From contig CAJUEG010000064.1 in assembly GCA_910584835.1 (NCBI GenBank), positions 1 to 14,969 of the forward strand: 14,969 nt of DNA, given 5' to 3'. Shown piece after piece: positions 6,927 to 13,292 of the stretch; position 1 is the stretch's first letter; the number at the start of each line of letters is the position of its first letter. Both the position numbers and the translations under genes were made by a program. The notes under the pieces are model-generated. The model made no database searches. It had not been told where the DNA came from and saw only the letters and a list, made by a program, of their open reading frames with translations. Source of the stretch: an uncultured Oscillospiraceae bacterium (GTDB lineage Bacteria > Bacillota > Clostridia > Oscillospirales > Oscillospiraceae).

Positions 6927-6993
6927 CCCTGGGCAAAACGACGGGTTTCGACCTGCCCGGGCGGAGGCTTTCGTAGAAATTTCATGTTCCCTC

Positions 6994-7022
6994 TTGCTTT
7001 TTCCCCGCCCAGCCATTACAAT
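6994..7022 (+). promoter_or_regulatory. Sigma-A-type promoter for the DUF1292 gene
   Basis: TTGCTT (6994-6999), 17 nt, TACAAT (7017-7022). The transcript would start near 7029, immediately before a small hairpin (GGCGGC 7031-7036 with GCCGCC 7042-7047) that lies just upstream of the Shine-Dalgarno of the DUF1292 gene. Confidence 0.68.
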
Positions 7023-7065
7023 AGGGTGGAGGCGGCAAAAGGCCGCCGGAAGGAGGCGCGCCGCC

Positions 7066-7344
7066 ATGAGCGAAGAATACGGCCCCGATTTTGTGTCGGT
7101 CACCGACGACGAGGGCAATGAATTTGAACTGGAGCATCTGGGCACCCTTGAGTATAACGGCCAGGAGTATATGGCCTTTGTCCCGGCGGACATGGACGAG
7201 GACGACGAGGACTTCGGCCTGATCCTCCTGAAGGTCATTGAGCAGGACGGCGAGCAGCTTCTGGCCGACATCGACGACGAGCAGGAGCTGGACGCCGTGT
7301 ACGAGCAGTTCATGGAGGAGCTGTTCGAGGACGAGGAGGAGTAA
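7066..7344 (+). CDS. DUF1292 domain-containing protein (YrzB-like)
   Basis: This 92-aa acidic protein has the DUF1292 pattern: an N-terminal strand set around VTDDEGNEFELEHLGTLEY and YMAFVPA, then ILLKVIEQDGEQ, and the closing DDEQELDAVYEQFMEELF. The family has no proven function. In many Firmicutes it is encoded near ruvX and alaS, which are not in this window. The product is highly acidic (runs of Asp/Glu at both 57-62 and the C-terminus). AAGGAGG (7050-7056) lies 9 nt before the ATG at 7066, which I prefer to an in-frame upstream ATG at 6994 that coincides with the -35 region. It stands alone downstream of its own promoter; no terminator hairpin with a U-tract is seen directly after it. 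Confidence 0.88.
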   Translation: MSEEYGPDFVSVTDDEGNEFELEHLGTLEYNGQEYMAFVPADMDEDDEDFGLILLKVIEQDGEQLLADIDDEQELDAVYEQFMEELFEDEEE

Positions 7345-7383
7345 GCAGCCCCGGTACAGGCGGCGCATTGCTAAGGCGCAGTC

Positions 7384-7458
7384 CGCGACGGCTCGGACGC
7401 ATCGCACCTACGCCTCGCCTGCTCGCGACGGCTCGGACGCATCGCACCTACGCCTCGC
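7384..7458. repeat. 35-bp direct repeat, two exact copies with a 40-bp period
   Basis: The segments 7384-7418 and 7424-7458 are identical (CGCGACGGCTCGGACGCATC at the start, CGCCTCGC at the end), separated by 5 nt. The junction (7411-7430) matches the GC-rich module of the 135-bp repeat at 1698-1717 in 17 of 20 positions, so the two gaps hold members of one intergenic repeat family. Only two copies and 5-nt spacers: not a CRISPR. Confidence 0.85.
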
Positions 7459-7498
7459 AGACGGTCAGGCGCACGCTCGCTTTCGCTGCGACTCGGAT

Positions 7499-7532
7499 AA
7501 AAAACAGATTTGCTGCGCAAATCCTGGTTTTT
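7499..7532. repeat. Palindrome with A-run left and T-run right, second intergenic repeat locus
   Basis: GATTTGC (7507-7513), TGC loop, GCAAATC (7517-7523) form a perfect 7-bp stem. It is flanked by an A-run plus CAG-like bases on the left (7499-7506) and CTGG plus TTTTT on the right (7524-7532). This mirrors the AAAACCCAG...TTGGGCTTTT palindrome in the 135-bp units at 1737-1779. It could act as a terminator in both directions, for example after the DUF1292 gene; this is inferred from shape. Confidence 0.6.
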
Positions 7533-7582
7533 CATCCTCACTTCGCTCCAAGCTCCCGTGCGGCCGTCTGCTTGGACGCATT

Positions 7583-7588
7583 TATAAT
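7583..7588 (+). promoter_or_regulatory. Perfect -10 box before the candidate structured RNA
   Basis: TATAAT at 7583-7588 would set transcription to start near 7595. No acceptable -35 box is seen 16-18 nt upstream and there is no TGn extension, so the call is only half supported. It lies right after the intergenic repeats. Confidence 0.4.
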
Positions 7589-7594
7589 ACCCCT

Positions 7595-7764
7595 GCCGGG
7601 TTCTAACTACGTGACCTTGCCCTGTTAAAACCCACATTTCTAAAACGGGACGCCCCACTCGCGCGGTGGTTCGCAGACCTCCCGGCCCTCTTCGGAGGCT
7701 CCTGGACGTTGGGAGCGGTAAAACCAAGCGGAGGCGACCCACCTGCATTTTTGTGCAGGTTTTT
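7595..7764 (+). ncRNA. ssrS: Candidate structured RNA, 6S RNA-like
   Basis: This 170-nt stretch has no good reading frame but folds into a rod. Outer helix: ACCTTGC (7614-7620) with GCAGGT (7755-7760), one bulge. Then a large asymmetric bubble, including CCTGTTAAAACCCACA on the 5' side. Next comes GGGACGCC (7647-7654) with GGCGACCC (7733-7740), one A-A mismatch, then TGGTT (7667-7671) with AACCA (7722-7726), and CTCCC (7679-7683) with GGGAG (7711-7715). The tip includes a C(UUCG)G tetraloop hairpin (7687-7698). A closing stem, big central bubble and terminal stem are the 6S design, which mimics an open promoter and binds sigma-70-type RNA polymerase. As I recall, Bacillus 6S-1 (bsrA) lies beside yrvM, the tcdA homologue; here tcdA is about 1.9 kb downstream. 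That it is a structured RNA is likely; the 6S assignment is tentative. Confidence 0.5.
7742..7764 (+). terminator. Intrinsic terminator at the end of the candidate RNA
   Basis: CCTGCA (7742-7747) pairs with TGCAGG (7754-7759) around a 6-nt loop, followed by TTTTT (7760-7764). The right arm would otherwise form the outer helix of the RNA with 7614-7620, so the two pairings compete. Confidence 0.7.
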
Positions 7765-7807
7765 AATGGGGCGGCACGGCCACGGTGGGGGTTCTATAAA
7801 GCAATCG

Positions 7808-7837
7808 GGCGGAAGAGCCTCGGCTCTTCCGCCTTTT
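7808..7837 (+). terminator. Second, very strong intrinsic terminator
   Basis: GGCGGAAGAGC (7808-7818) pairs perfectly with GCTCTTCCGCC (7823-7833), closing on a CTCG tetraloop, followed by TTTTATATTT. It seals off the candidate RNA transcript from the foldase gene downstream. The 43 nt between the two terminators show nothing else. Confidence 0.88.
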
Positions 7838-7874
7838 ATATTTGTGAATTTTCATCCCGGGGACGAATTTGGCC

Positions 7875-7903
7875 TTGCAACGTCAGTTTTCCCATGCTAT
7901 AAT
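7875..7903 (+). promoter_or_regulatory. Sigma-A-type promoter for the parvulin-type foldase gene
   Basis: TTGCAA (7875-7880), 17 nt, TATAAT (7898-7903): a near-consensus promoter. Transcription would start near 7910, giving a leader of about 100 nt. I see no aptamer in that leader. Confidence 0.75.
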
Positions 7904-8012
7904 GATGGGCAGCGTTCTGCGGAGTCCTATATTTTTGGGGCAATATAACCCTTAGCGCCGGCGGGCCCTCTGCCTGCGGCCATTACACGAATACTGAGAG
8001 GATTGATATACC

Positions 8013-9563
8013 ATGAGCGCATCCAGAGAGAAAAAGCAGCGTCAGAACACCGGCCCCTCCGAGCGGTCCGCCAGGCTCCAGCAGGAGCAGGCCGCCCGGA
8101 AGCGCCAAATCATCATCTATTCCGTGGCCGGCGGCATCATCGCCGTCCTGGTGGCCGCGCTGCTGGTCTGGAACTCCGGCTTCTTCCAGGCACGGGCCAC
8201 CGCCCTCACCCTGGGCAGCGAAGAGCTGAGCACGGCGGAGCTGAGCTTCTATTACTACGACGCCCGGTACTATTACGCCACCATGGGCGCCTACCTGGGC
8301 TTTGACGCCACCAAGGGCGACGACGAGCAGTTCTTCAACGAGGCGGAAAACCAGACCTACCGGGATTACTTCATGGACTCCGCCCTGACGGCTGCCCAGC
8401 GCGACCTGGCCCTGGCCGAGCAGGCCGTGAAGGACGGCCACACCGAGGACGAGATCAAGGACAGCCTGGAGGCCACCATCGCCTCCTTCAAGTCCCAGGC
8501 CTCCTCCGGCGGATACAGCTACAGCGCCTACCTCCGGGCCGTCTACGGCCCCTATATGACCCCCGCCGTGTTCGAGAAGATGACCGCCCGCTCCCTCATG
8601 GCCCAGCTGGCCAACTCCGAGAAGGGCAGCGCCCTTTATGACGGCTACCAGCAGTCCGACCTGGACGCCTATTACCAGGAGAACGCCGACACCCTGGACA
8701 CCATTGAGCACTCCTACCTCTACTTTGCCATCCCCACCGTCAACGACAAGGACGCCGACGGCAACACGCTGCCCGATGAGGATCTGAACAAGCTGAAGGA
8801 GGAGGCCGAAGCCGGCGTCAAGAAAAATGCCGAGGACGCCCTGGAGGCCGTGAAGGGGGGCTCCTCCTTCCAGTCCCAGATCGACAAGTACGAGCTGGCC
8901 ACCGCCGCCGATCACGCCAAGGTCGTGGGCACCGGCAGCGTCAACTCCGCTTTCCGGGAGCAGCTGCTCAAGCTGGACAAGGACGCGTGCGAACTGGTGG
9001 AGACTGAGAACGGCTATTATGTCATCTCCTTCCATGACCGCTATCTGGAGGACGAGCCCACCCGGGACGTGCGCCATATCGTCATTCAGGCGGAAAGCAG
9101 CACCGGCGAGGACGGCACGGCTGCCGCCCCCACCGACGAGGCCTGGGCCGCCGCCAAGGAGAAGATCGACGCCATTCTGGCCGAGTACGAGGGCGGGGAA
9201 AAGACCGAGGACGCCTTCGCCGCCCTGGCCAACGCCAAGTCCGAGGACGGCGACGGCACCACCGGCGGCCTCTATTCCCGCATTGCCAGCAATGAGACCT
9301 CCCTGGTCCCCGAGTTTGTGGAGTGGGCCTTCCAGGATCACCAGGCCGGCGATTACGGCATCATCCAGCACAGCGCCGCCGACACCGACCGGAACAAGTA
9401 TTGGGCCTATCACCTGATGTACTATGTGGGCGAGAACGAGCCGGTCTGGATGGGCTCCGCCCGCACCGCCCTGGCCAACGCCGCGCTCACCGAGTGGGTG
9501 GACGGCCTGGTGGAGGGCTACCCCGCCGTGCAGGCCGGCGGCGCCAACTACCTGGGCAGGTAA
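8013..9563 (+). CDS. Membrane-anchored parvulin-type peptidyl-prolyl isomerase with two parvulin-like domains
   Basis: This 516-aa protein should work outside the membrane as a PrsA/SurA-like folding helper for exported proteins. A charged cytoplasmic tail (1-31) precedes one transmembrane segment (about 33-53) with no lipobox cysteine. A SurA-N-like helical region spans about 65-220. The second parvulin domain (about 350-472) is clearer: RHIVIQ (His355), GGLYS (418-422), FVEWAFQ and YHLMYY (His467). An earlier stretch (about 230-345: HSYLYFAIP, NSAFREQLLKL, ETENGYYVISFHD) looks like a first, degenerate parvulin copy. Both inserts are rich in Asp/Glu/Ala. ATG at 8013 with AGAGGA about 10 nt upstream. 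It has its own promoter and is followed by a 16-bp terminator. Isomerase activity is family inference; a chaperone-only role is possible. Confidence 0.85.
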   Translation: MSASREKKQRQNTGPSERSARLQQEQAARKRQIIIYSVAGGIIAVLVAALLVWNSGFFQARATALTLGSEELSTAELSFYYYDARYYYATMGAYLGFDATKGDDEQFFNEAENQTYRDYFMDSALTAAQRDLALAEQAVKDGHTEDEIKDSLEATIASFKSQASSGGYSYSAYLRAVYGPYMTPAVFEKMTARSLMAQLANSEKGSALYDGYQQSDLDAYYQENADTLDTIEHSYLYFAIPTVNDKDADGNTLPDEDLNKLKEEAEAGVKKNAEDALEAVKGGSSFQSQIDKYELATAADHAKVVGTGSVNSAFREQLLKLDKDACELVETENGYYVISFHDRYLEDEPTRDVRHIVIQAESSTGEDGTAAAPTDEAWAAAKEKIDAILAEYEGGEKTEDAFAALANAKSEDGDGTTGGLYSRIASNETSLVPEFVEWAFQDHQAGDYGIIQHSAADTDRNKYWAYHLMYYVGENEPVWMGSARTALANAALTEWVDGLVEGYPAVQAGGANYLGR

Positions 9564-9572
9564 TCAAAAACG

Positions 9573-9608
9573 AAAACAAGGGCCAGACAGGCGTCTGGCC
9601 CTTGTTTT
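9573..9608 (+). terminator. Perfect 16-bp terminator-like hairpin between the foldase gene and tcdA
   Basis: 9573-9588 pairs without mismatch with 9593-9608 around a 4-nt loop; the arm ends in TTTT. It starts 9 nt after the foldase stop and ends one base before the tcdA Shine-Dalgarno. It probably terminates most foldase transcripts; no separate tcdA promoter is visible, so tcdA may depend on read-through. Confidence 0.82.
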
Positions 9609-9624
9609 ATGGGAGGTATTCCAA

Positions 9625-10344
9625 ATGGACGATCAATTCATCCGCACCCGGATGCTGCTGGGCTCCCCCGCCATGGAGCGGCTGCAAAAAAGCCACGTGG
9701 CCGTGCTGGGCCTGGGGGGCGTGGGGAGCTGGTGTGCCGAGGCCCTGTGCCGCTCCGGCGTGGGAGAGCTCACCCTTGTAGACCAGGACACGGTGTCGGT
9801 GAGCAACCTCAACCGCCAGGCCGCCGCCCTTTGGTCCACCGTGGGCATGGAAAAGACCCGGGCCGCCGCCCGGCGCCTGGCCGATATCGCTCCCGGCTGC
9901 GTCCTCCACCCCCTGTCCCTGCGGTACGAGGGGGACACGCGGGAGGAATTTTTCCGGGGAACATACGACTACATCGTGGACGCCATCGACCTGGTGAGCT
10001 GCAAGCTGGACCTGATCGAGACCGCCCATGCCCGCGCCATTCCCATCATCTCCGCCCTGGGCACGGGGAACAAGCGGGACACCCAGCTGCTGCGCATCGC
10101 CGACATCGCCCAGACCGAGGGCTGCCCCCTGGCCCGGGTGGTGCGCAAGGAGCTGCGTAAACGGGGCATCGCCCATCACAAGGTGGTGTTCTCCCCGGAG
10201 CCCGCCCGCAGCGCCGAGGGCGGGGACGAGGCCCCCCCAACCGGACGCCGCTCCATCCCCGCCAGCGCCATGTGGGTGCCCGCAGCGGCGGGCCTGCTGC
10301 TGGCCCAGGCGGTCATTCTGGAGCTCGCGGGGTGCGGCGGCTGA
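9625..10344 (+). CDS. tcdA: tRNA threonylcarbamoyladenosine dehydratase TcdA (YgdL/YrvM/CsdL family)
   Basis: TcdA is an E1-like enzyme that uses ATP to convert t6A37 of ANN-decoding tRNAs to its cyclic form ct6A, tuning decoding in the cytoplasm. The 239-aa product has the ThiF-type nucleotide-binding loop GLGGVGS (29-35), LVDQDTVSVSNLNRQ (51-65, with the adenylation-site Asp53 and Arg64) and DAID (119-122), followed by LGTGNKRD (145-152). The length fits the family (about 240-270). The ATG at 9625 has GGGAGG 9 nt upstream, directly after a terminator hairpin. The last 32 bp overlap the 3' end of the convergent PAP2 gene. ThiF-family enzymes look alike, but the LVDxDxVxxSNLNRQ signature and lack of a zinc-binding CxxC pair favour TcdA over ThiF or MoeB. 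Confidence 0.9.
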   Translation: MDDQFIRTRMLLGSPAMERLQKSHVAVLGLGGVGSWCAEALCRSGVGELTLVDQDTVSVSNLNRQAAALWSTVGMEKTRAAARRLADIAPGCVLHPLSLRYEGDTREEFFRGTYDYIVDAIDLVSCKLDLIETAHARAIPIISALGTGNKRDTQLLRIADIAQTEGCPLARVVRKELRKRGIAHHKVVFSPEPARSAEGGDEAPPTGRRSIPASAMWVPAAAGLLLAQAVILELAGCGG

Positions 10345-10882
10345 GGCGCTCCCACGCCTTGCCGGCCGCCCACGCCCCCAGCAGGCCGCACAGCGAACCG
10401 ATCACCGCCCCGGCCAGAACGTCGCTGGGGAAGTGGACCCCCACGTACAGCCGGGACAGGCCCATCACCGCGGCGGCGATTACCGCCGATACCTTCATCC
10501 ATTTTTTCGGCGCGGATATGCACACCGCCAGGGCAAAGGCAAAGGCGGCGTTGGTGTGGCCGGAGGGGAAGGAATTGGGGTCGTGCTCCGGCACCAGGTT
10601 GACAAAGTTTTCGATGACCAGCCACGGCCTTGGCCGGGCCATAATGGGCTTGATGGTGAAGTTCACCACAATGAGCCCGATGAGCATGGCGCACAGCGCC
10701 GACACACCCGCCCTCCGGGTGGGCTTGAAAAACAGCATCAGCACCCCCAGGGCGATGAACAGCATCCCCGTGTTGCCCAGCTGGGTGTACAGCTTCATAA
10801 ACGGGTCCAGCAGGGCGCAGCGCACGTGCTCCGCGATCCAGACCAGGGCCTGCTCGTCCAGCTGCTGAATGACTTGCGGCAT
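10313..10882 (-). CDS. PAP2-family membrane phosphatase (possible undecaprenyl-diphosphatase)
   Basis: This 189-aa integral membrane protein carries the complete type 2 phosphatidic acid phosphatase signature: KPIMARPRP (78-86), PSGHT (106-110, His109) and SRLYVGVHFPSD (143-154, His150, Asp154). About five to six hydrophobic segments are visible. Family members of this size in Firmicutes often remove a phosphate from undecaprenyl pyrophosphate (BcrC-like) and so recycle the carrier for wall polymers; some instead act on phosphatidate or phosphatidylglycerol phosphate. Substrate cannot be told from sequence. ATG at 10880-10882 with GGAGGA 6 nt upstream. Convergent with tcdA, its 3' end overlapping by 32 bp, and divergent from the cell-surface glycosyltransferase cluster, which would use the same lipid carrier. 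Confidence 0.9.
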   Translation of the reverse strand: MPQVIQQLDEQALVWIAEHVRCALLDPFMKLYTQLGNTGMLFIALGVLMLFFKPTRRAGVSALCAMLIGLIVVNFTIKPIMARPRPWLVIENFVNLVPEHDPNSFPSGHTNAAFAFALAVCISAPKKWMKVSAVIAAAVMGLSRLYVGVHFPSDVLAGAVIGSLCGLLGAWAAGKAWERLSRRTPRAPE

Positions 10883-10944
10883 GGCAATTCCTCCTTCTCC
10901 CTTGACCTGCGGGAAAAAACATGTATACTGTTAGATGTTATTTT

Positions 10945-10973
10945 ATTGTATCTGATTTCGCCGCCCTTGGCAA
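10945..10973 (-). promoter_or_regulatory. Sigma-A-type promoter for the PAP2 gene
   Basis: On the minus strand TTGCCA (10968-10973), 17 nt, TACAAT (10945-10950). Its -35 box is only 8 bp from the -35 box of the divergent glycosyltransferase promoter. Confidence 0.65.
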
Positions 10974-10981
10974 GCGGCGGC

Positions 10982-11010
10982 TTGCAAAAAGTGCCGGGCT
11001 ATACTATAAT
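10982..11010 (+). promoter_or_regulatory. Sigma-A-type promoter for the glycosyltransferase-csaB cluster
   Basis: TTGCAA (10982-10987), 17 nt, TATAAT (11005-11010), near consensus. GCAAGC (10970-10975) and GCTTGC (10980-10985) form a perfect 6-bp dyad joining the two opposed -35 boxes. Confidence 0.75.
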
Positions 11011-11058
11011 GTAAGGTAAATCCCCCAACCATCAGTCATTGCGAAAGGCGGGCCATTC

Positions 11059-12114
11059 ATGAAACAGATCGCGTTCTTCCAGACGGACCTCCGGGTGGGC
11101 GGAGTTCAAAAATCCCTGGTAAACATCCTCAACGACATCGACTTCAGCCGCTGCTGCGCGGATGTCTACCTCTTTGACGACCAGTGCTTTTTCGACCTGC
11201 CCGCCCATGAGAATCTCCACATCAAGTACCTCTCCCCCCCGCCCGGCTTCTTCCGGGTGCTGTACTTCGGCCTGACCAGGGTGCTGCTGGGCGACGTCAC
11301 CGGCGGCAAGCAGTACGACGTGGCGGTGGACTTCAACAGCTACCAGAACGAGTGCGCCGCCGGCGTCATCAACGCCAACGCCAAAAAGCGGGTGATGTGG
11401 ATTCACAACGACGTGGAGATCAAGCGGAAAAACGAGCCCAAGTACCGCATCCTCTGGCACTTCTTCAAGGGAAAGCTGCGCCGCTACGACGAGTTTGTGG
11501 CCGTCTCTCCCGGCATCATCGACGGCTTCCGCCGGGTGTCCGGCATACAGGATAAGCCCATCACCGCCATCCCCAACCACATCGACACCGGCGAAATCTT
11601 CCGAAAGGCCAAGCTGGATGTGGACTTTGCCGTGGACCCCGCCAAGCTCAACCTTTGCTCCGTGGGCCGCATCTGCCACCAGAAGGGCTACGACCTGCTG
11701 ATGGGCTATCTGGCCCAGGTGAAGCGGTCCCGCACCGACTTCCACTTCTACCTCATCGGCGACGGTCCCGACCGGGCGGCGCTGGAGGGGCAGATCAAGG
11801 AGCTGGGGCTGGGCGAATTTGTCACCCTGCTGGGCAACCAGGCCAACCCCTTCTGCTACATGGACAAGATGGACGGCTTTGTCCTCACCTCCCGCTACGA
11901 GGGTCAGGGCATGGTTATCTGGGAGGCCAAGGCCCTGGGCCTGCCCCTGTATATCTCCAAAAACCTGGAGCCCTACAACCCCGGCGTCACCGGCTGCGAG
12001 GACATGGTCCAAGCCCTTCTGGCCGCCCAAAAGCCGGCGGAAAAGAGTTACGACGACCTGTCAGACTACAACGCCGAGATCACCCGGCGCGCCGACGCCG
12101 TGCTGGGGCTGTGA
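11059..12114 (+). CDS. Glycosyltransferase, GT4-like (GT-B fold)
   Basis: This 351-aa cytoplasmic or membrane-associated enzyme should transfer a sugar from a nucleotide donor onto a growing polysaccharide or lipid-linked acceptor. Visible features are the N-terminal GGVQKS acceptor-side loop (14-19), VAVSPGII (148-154), IPNHID (171-176), GRICHQKGYD (203-212), IGDGPDR (233-239) and the donor-site E-x7-E (Glu281, Glu289, within RYEGQGMVIWEAKALGLP). The sequence style is that of GT4/group 1 transferases of surface polymer clusters. ATG at 11059 has a modest AAAGG site upstream. First gene of a three-gene run, 32 bp before csaB. The sugar and acceptor cannot be read from sequence. Confidence 0.88.
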   Translation: MKQIAFFQTDLRVGGVQKSLVNILNDIDFSRCCADVYLFDDQCFFDLPAHENLHIKYLSPPPGFFRVLYFGLTRVLLGDVTGGKQYDVAVDFNSYQNECAAGVINANAKKRVMWIHNDVEIKRKNEPKYRILWHFFKGKLRRYDEFVAVSPGIIDGFRRVSGIQDKPITAIPNHIDTGEIFRKAKLDVDFAVDPAKLNLCSVGRICHQKGYDLLMGYLAQVKRSRTDFHFYLIGDGPDRAALEGQIKELGLGEFVTLLGNQANPFCYMDKMDGFVLTSRYEGQGMVIWEAKALGLPLYISKNLEPYNPGVTGCEDMVQALLAAQKPAEKSYDDLSDYNAEITRRADAVLGL

Positions 12115-12146
12115 CGGGCGGCGCGGATCAGAGGAGCGACAGCTAT

Positions 12147-13292
12147 ATGGGCCAACGCGGTTTACAATCAAATAAGCGCTCGGGGATTTTGATCTGCGGC
12201 TCCTACGGCCTGGGCAACACCGGCGACGAGGCCATCCTGAAGGCCATCCTCCGGGAGGCCCGCGCCGCCGCGGGCGGAGAGGAGCTCACCGTCCTCTCCC
12301 GGAATCCCGCCGAGACCACCGCCCGTCACGGCGTGGCGGCCCTGCACATGTTCGACATACCCGGCATCCTGCGGGTCATGGGCCGGGTCCGGCTCTATAT
12401 CAACGGCGGCGGGAGCCTGATCCAGGACGCCACCTCCCGGCGCAGCCTGCTCTACTACCTGTTCACCCTGCGCGCCGCCCGGTGGCGGGGGTGCAAGGTG
12501 CTGATGTACGGCTGCGGCATCGGGCCGGTGAGCCGCCCGGGGGACGTGGCGCTGGTCCGCCGGGTGCTCAACACCTGCGTGGACGCCATCACCCTCCGGG
12601 AGGACGCCAGCCTGGCCGAGCTCAAACGCTTCGGGGTGGACAAGCCCGAGACCGTACTGGCCGCCGACCCGGTGCTCTCCCTCCAGCCCGCGCCGGAGGA
12701 GGAGACGGACGCGCTGATGGCCCGGCTGGGGCTGGAGTCCGGCGGGGCCTATCTTGGCGTGTGCCTGCGCACCTGGAAGGGGTTTGAGGACAAGGTGCCC
12801 GTCATCGCCGCCGCGGTGCGCTATGCCCGGGACAGGTACGGCCTCACCCCGGTGTTCCTGTCCGTCAACCACATCACCGACGGCGACGCCGCCGACCTGG
12901 TGTGCGCCCATCTGGACGGCCCCCAGTGCATCCTGCGCCAGCCCCTCAGCTCCGAGCTGATGCTGGGCCTCACCTCCCGGATGCAGGCGGTGATCTCCAT
13001 GCGGCTCCACGGCCTCATCTTTGCCGCCGGGCAGGGCGTCCCCCTGGTGGGCATCACCTACGACCCCAAGGTCAGCGGCTTTTTGTCCTACATGGGCCAG
13101 GAGCTCTACCAGGATCTGGATGAGCTCACCTGCGGCAGCCTGCGGGCCATGCTGGACCGGGCCCTGGCCCTGCGCGACGGCCGGGACGAGCTCCACGCCG
13201 CCGTGGCCCGGCTGCGCCGGCTGGAGCAGAACAACTCCGACGTCCTGCGCCGCCTCCTGGCGGGCGGGGGCGGCCCGGAGGTGGCCCCATGA
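12147..13292 (+). CDS. csaB: Polysaccharide pyruvyl transferase CsaB
   Basis: CsaB adds a pyruvyl ketal from phosphoenolpyruvate to a sugar of the secondary cell-wall polymer; in known systems the pyruvylated sugar is the anchor for SLH-domain surface proteins. The 381-aa product opens with GSYGLGNTGDEAIL (18-31), followed by NGGGSLIQD (86-94), YGCGIGPV (121-128), ITLREDAS (148-155) and MRLHGLIFAA (285-294), the usual pyruvyl transferase landmarks. Length fits CsaB. I set the ATG at 12147 because GAGGAG (12131-12136) is 10 nt upstream; the frame stays open far upstream only as an overlap with the preceding glycosyltransferase. The last four bases (ATGA) overlap the start of the next gene, so the two are probably translationally coupled. 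Confidence 0.92.
   Translation: MGQRGLQSNKRSGILICGSYGLGNTGDEAILKAILREARAAAGGEELTVLSRNPAETTARHGVAALHMFDIPGILRVMGRVRLYINGGGSLIQDATSRRSLLYYLFTLRAARWRGCKVLMYGCGIGPVSRPGDVALVRRVLNTCVDAITLREDASLAELKRFGVDKPETVLAADPVLSLQPAPEEETDALMARLGLESGGAYLGVCLRTWKGFEDKVPVIAAAVRYARDRYGLTPVFLSVNHITDGDAADLVCAHLDGPQCILRQPLSSELMLGLTSRMQAVISMRLHGLIFAAGQGVPLVGITYDPKVSGFLSYMGQELYQDLDELTCGSLRAMLDRALALRDGRDELHAAVARLRRLEQNNSDVLRRLLAGGGGPEVAP

Noticed and set aside
7384..7458. CRISPR array
   Set aside because: Only two copies separated by 5 nt, no spacers of regular length, no cas genes.
7983..9413. 476-codon minus-strand frame opposite the foldase gene
   Set aside because: Gly/Val/Leu-rich shadow of the GC-rich foldase reading frame; no recognisable domain.
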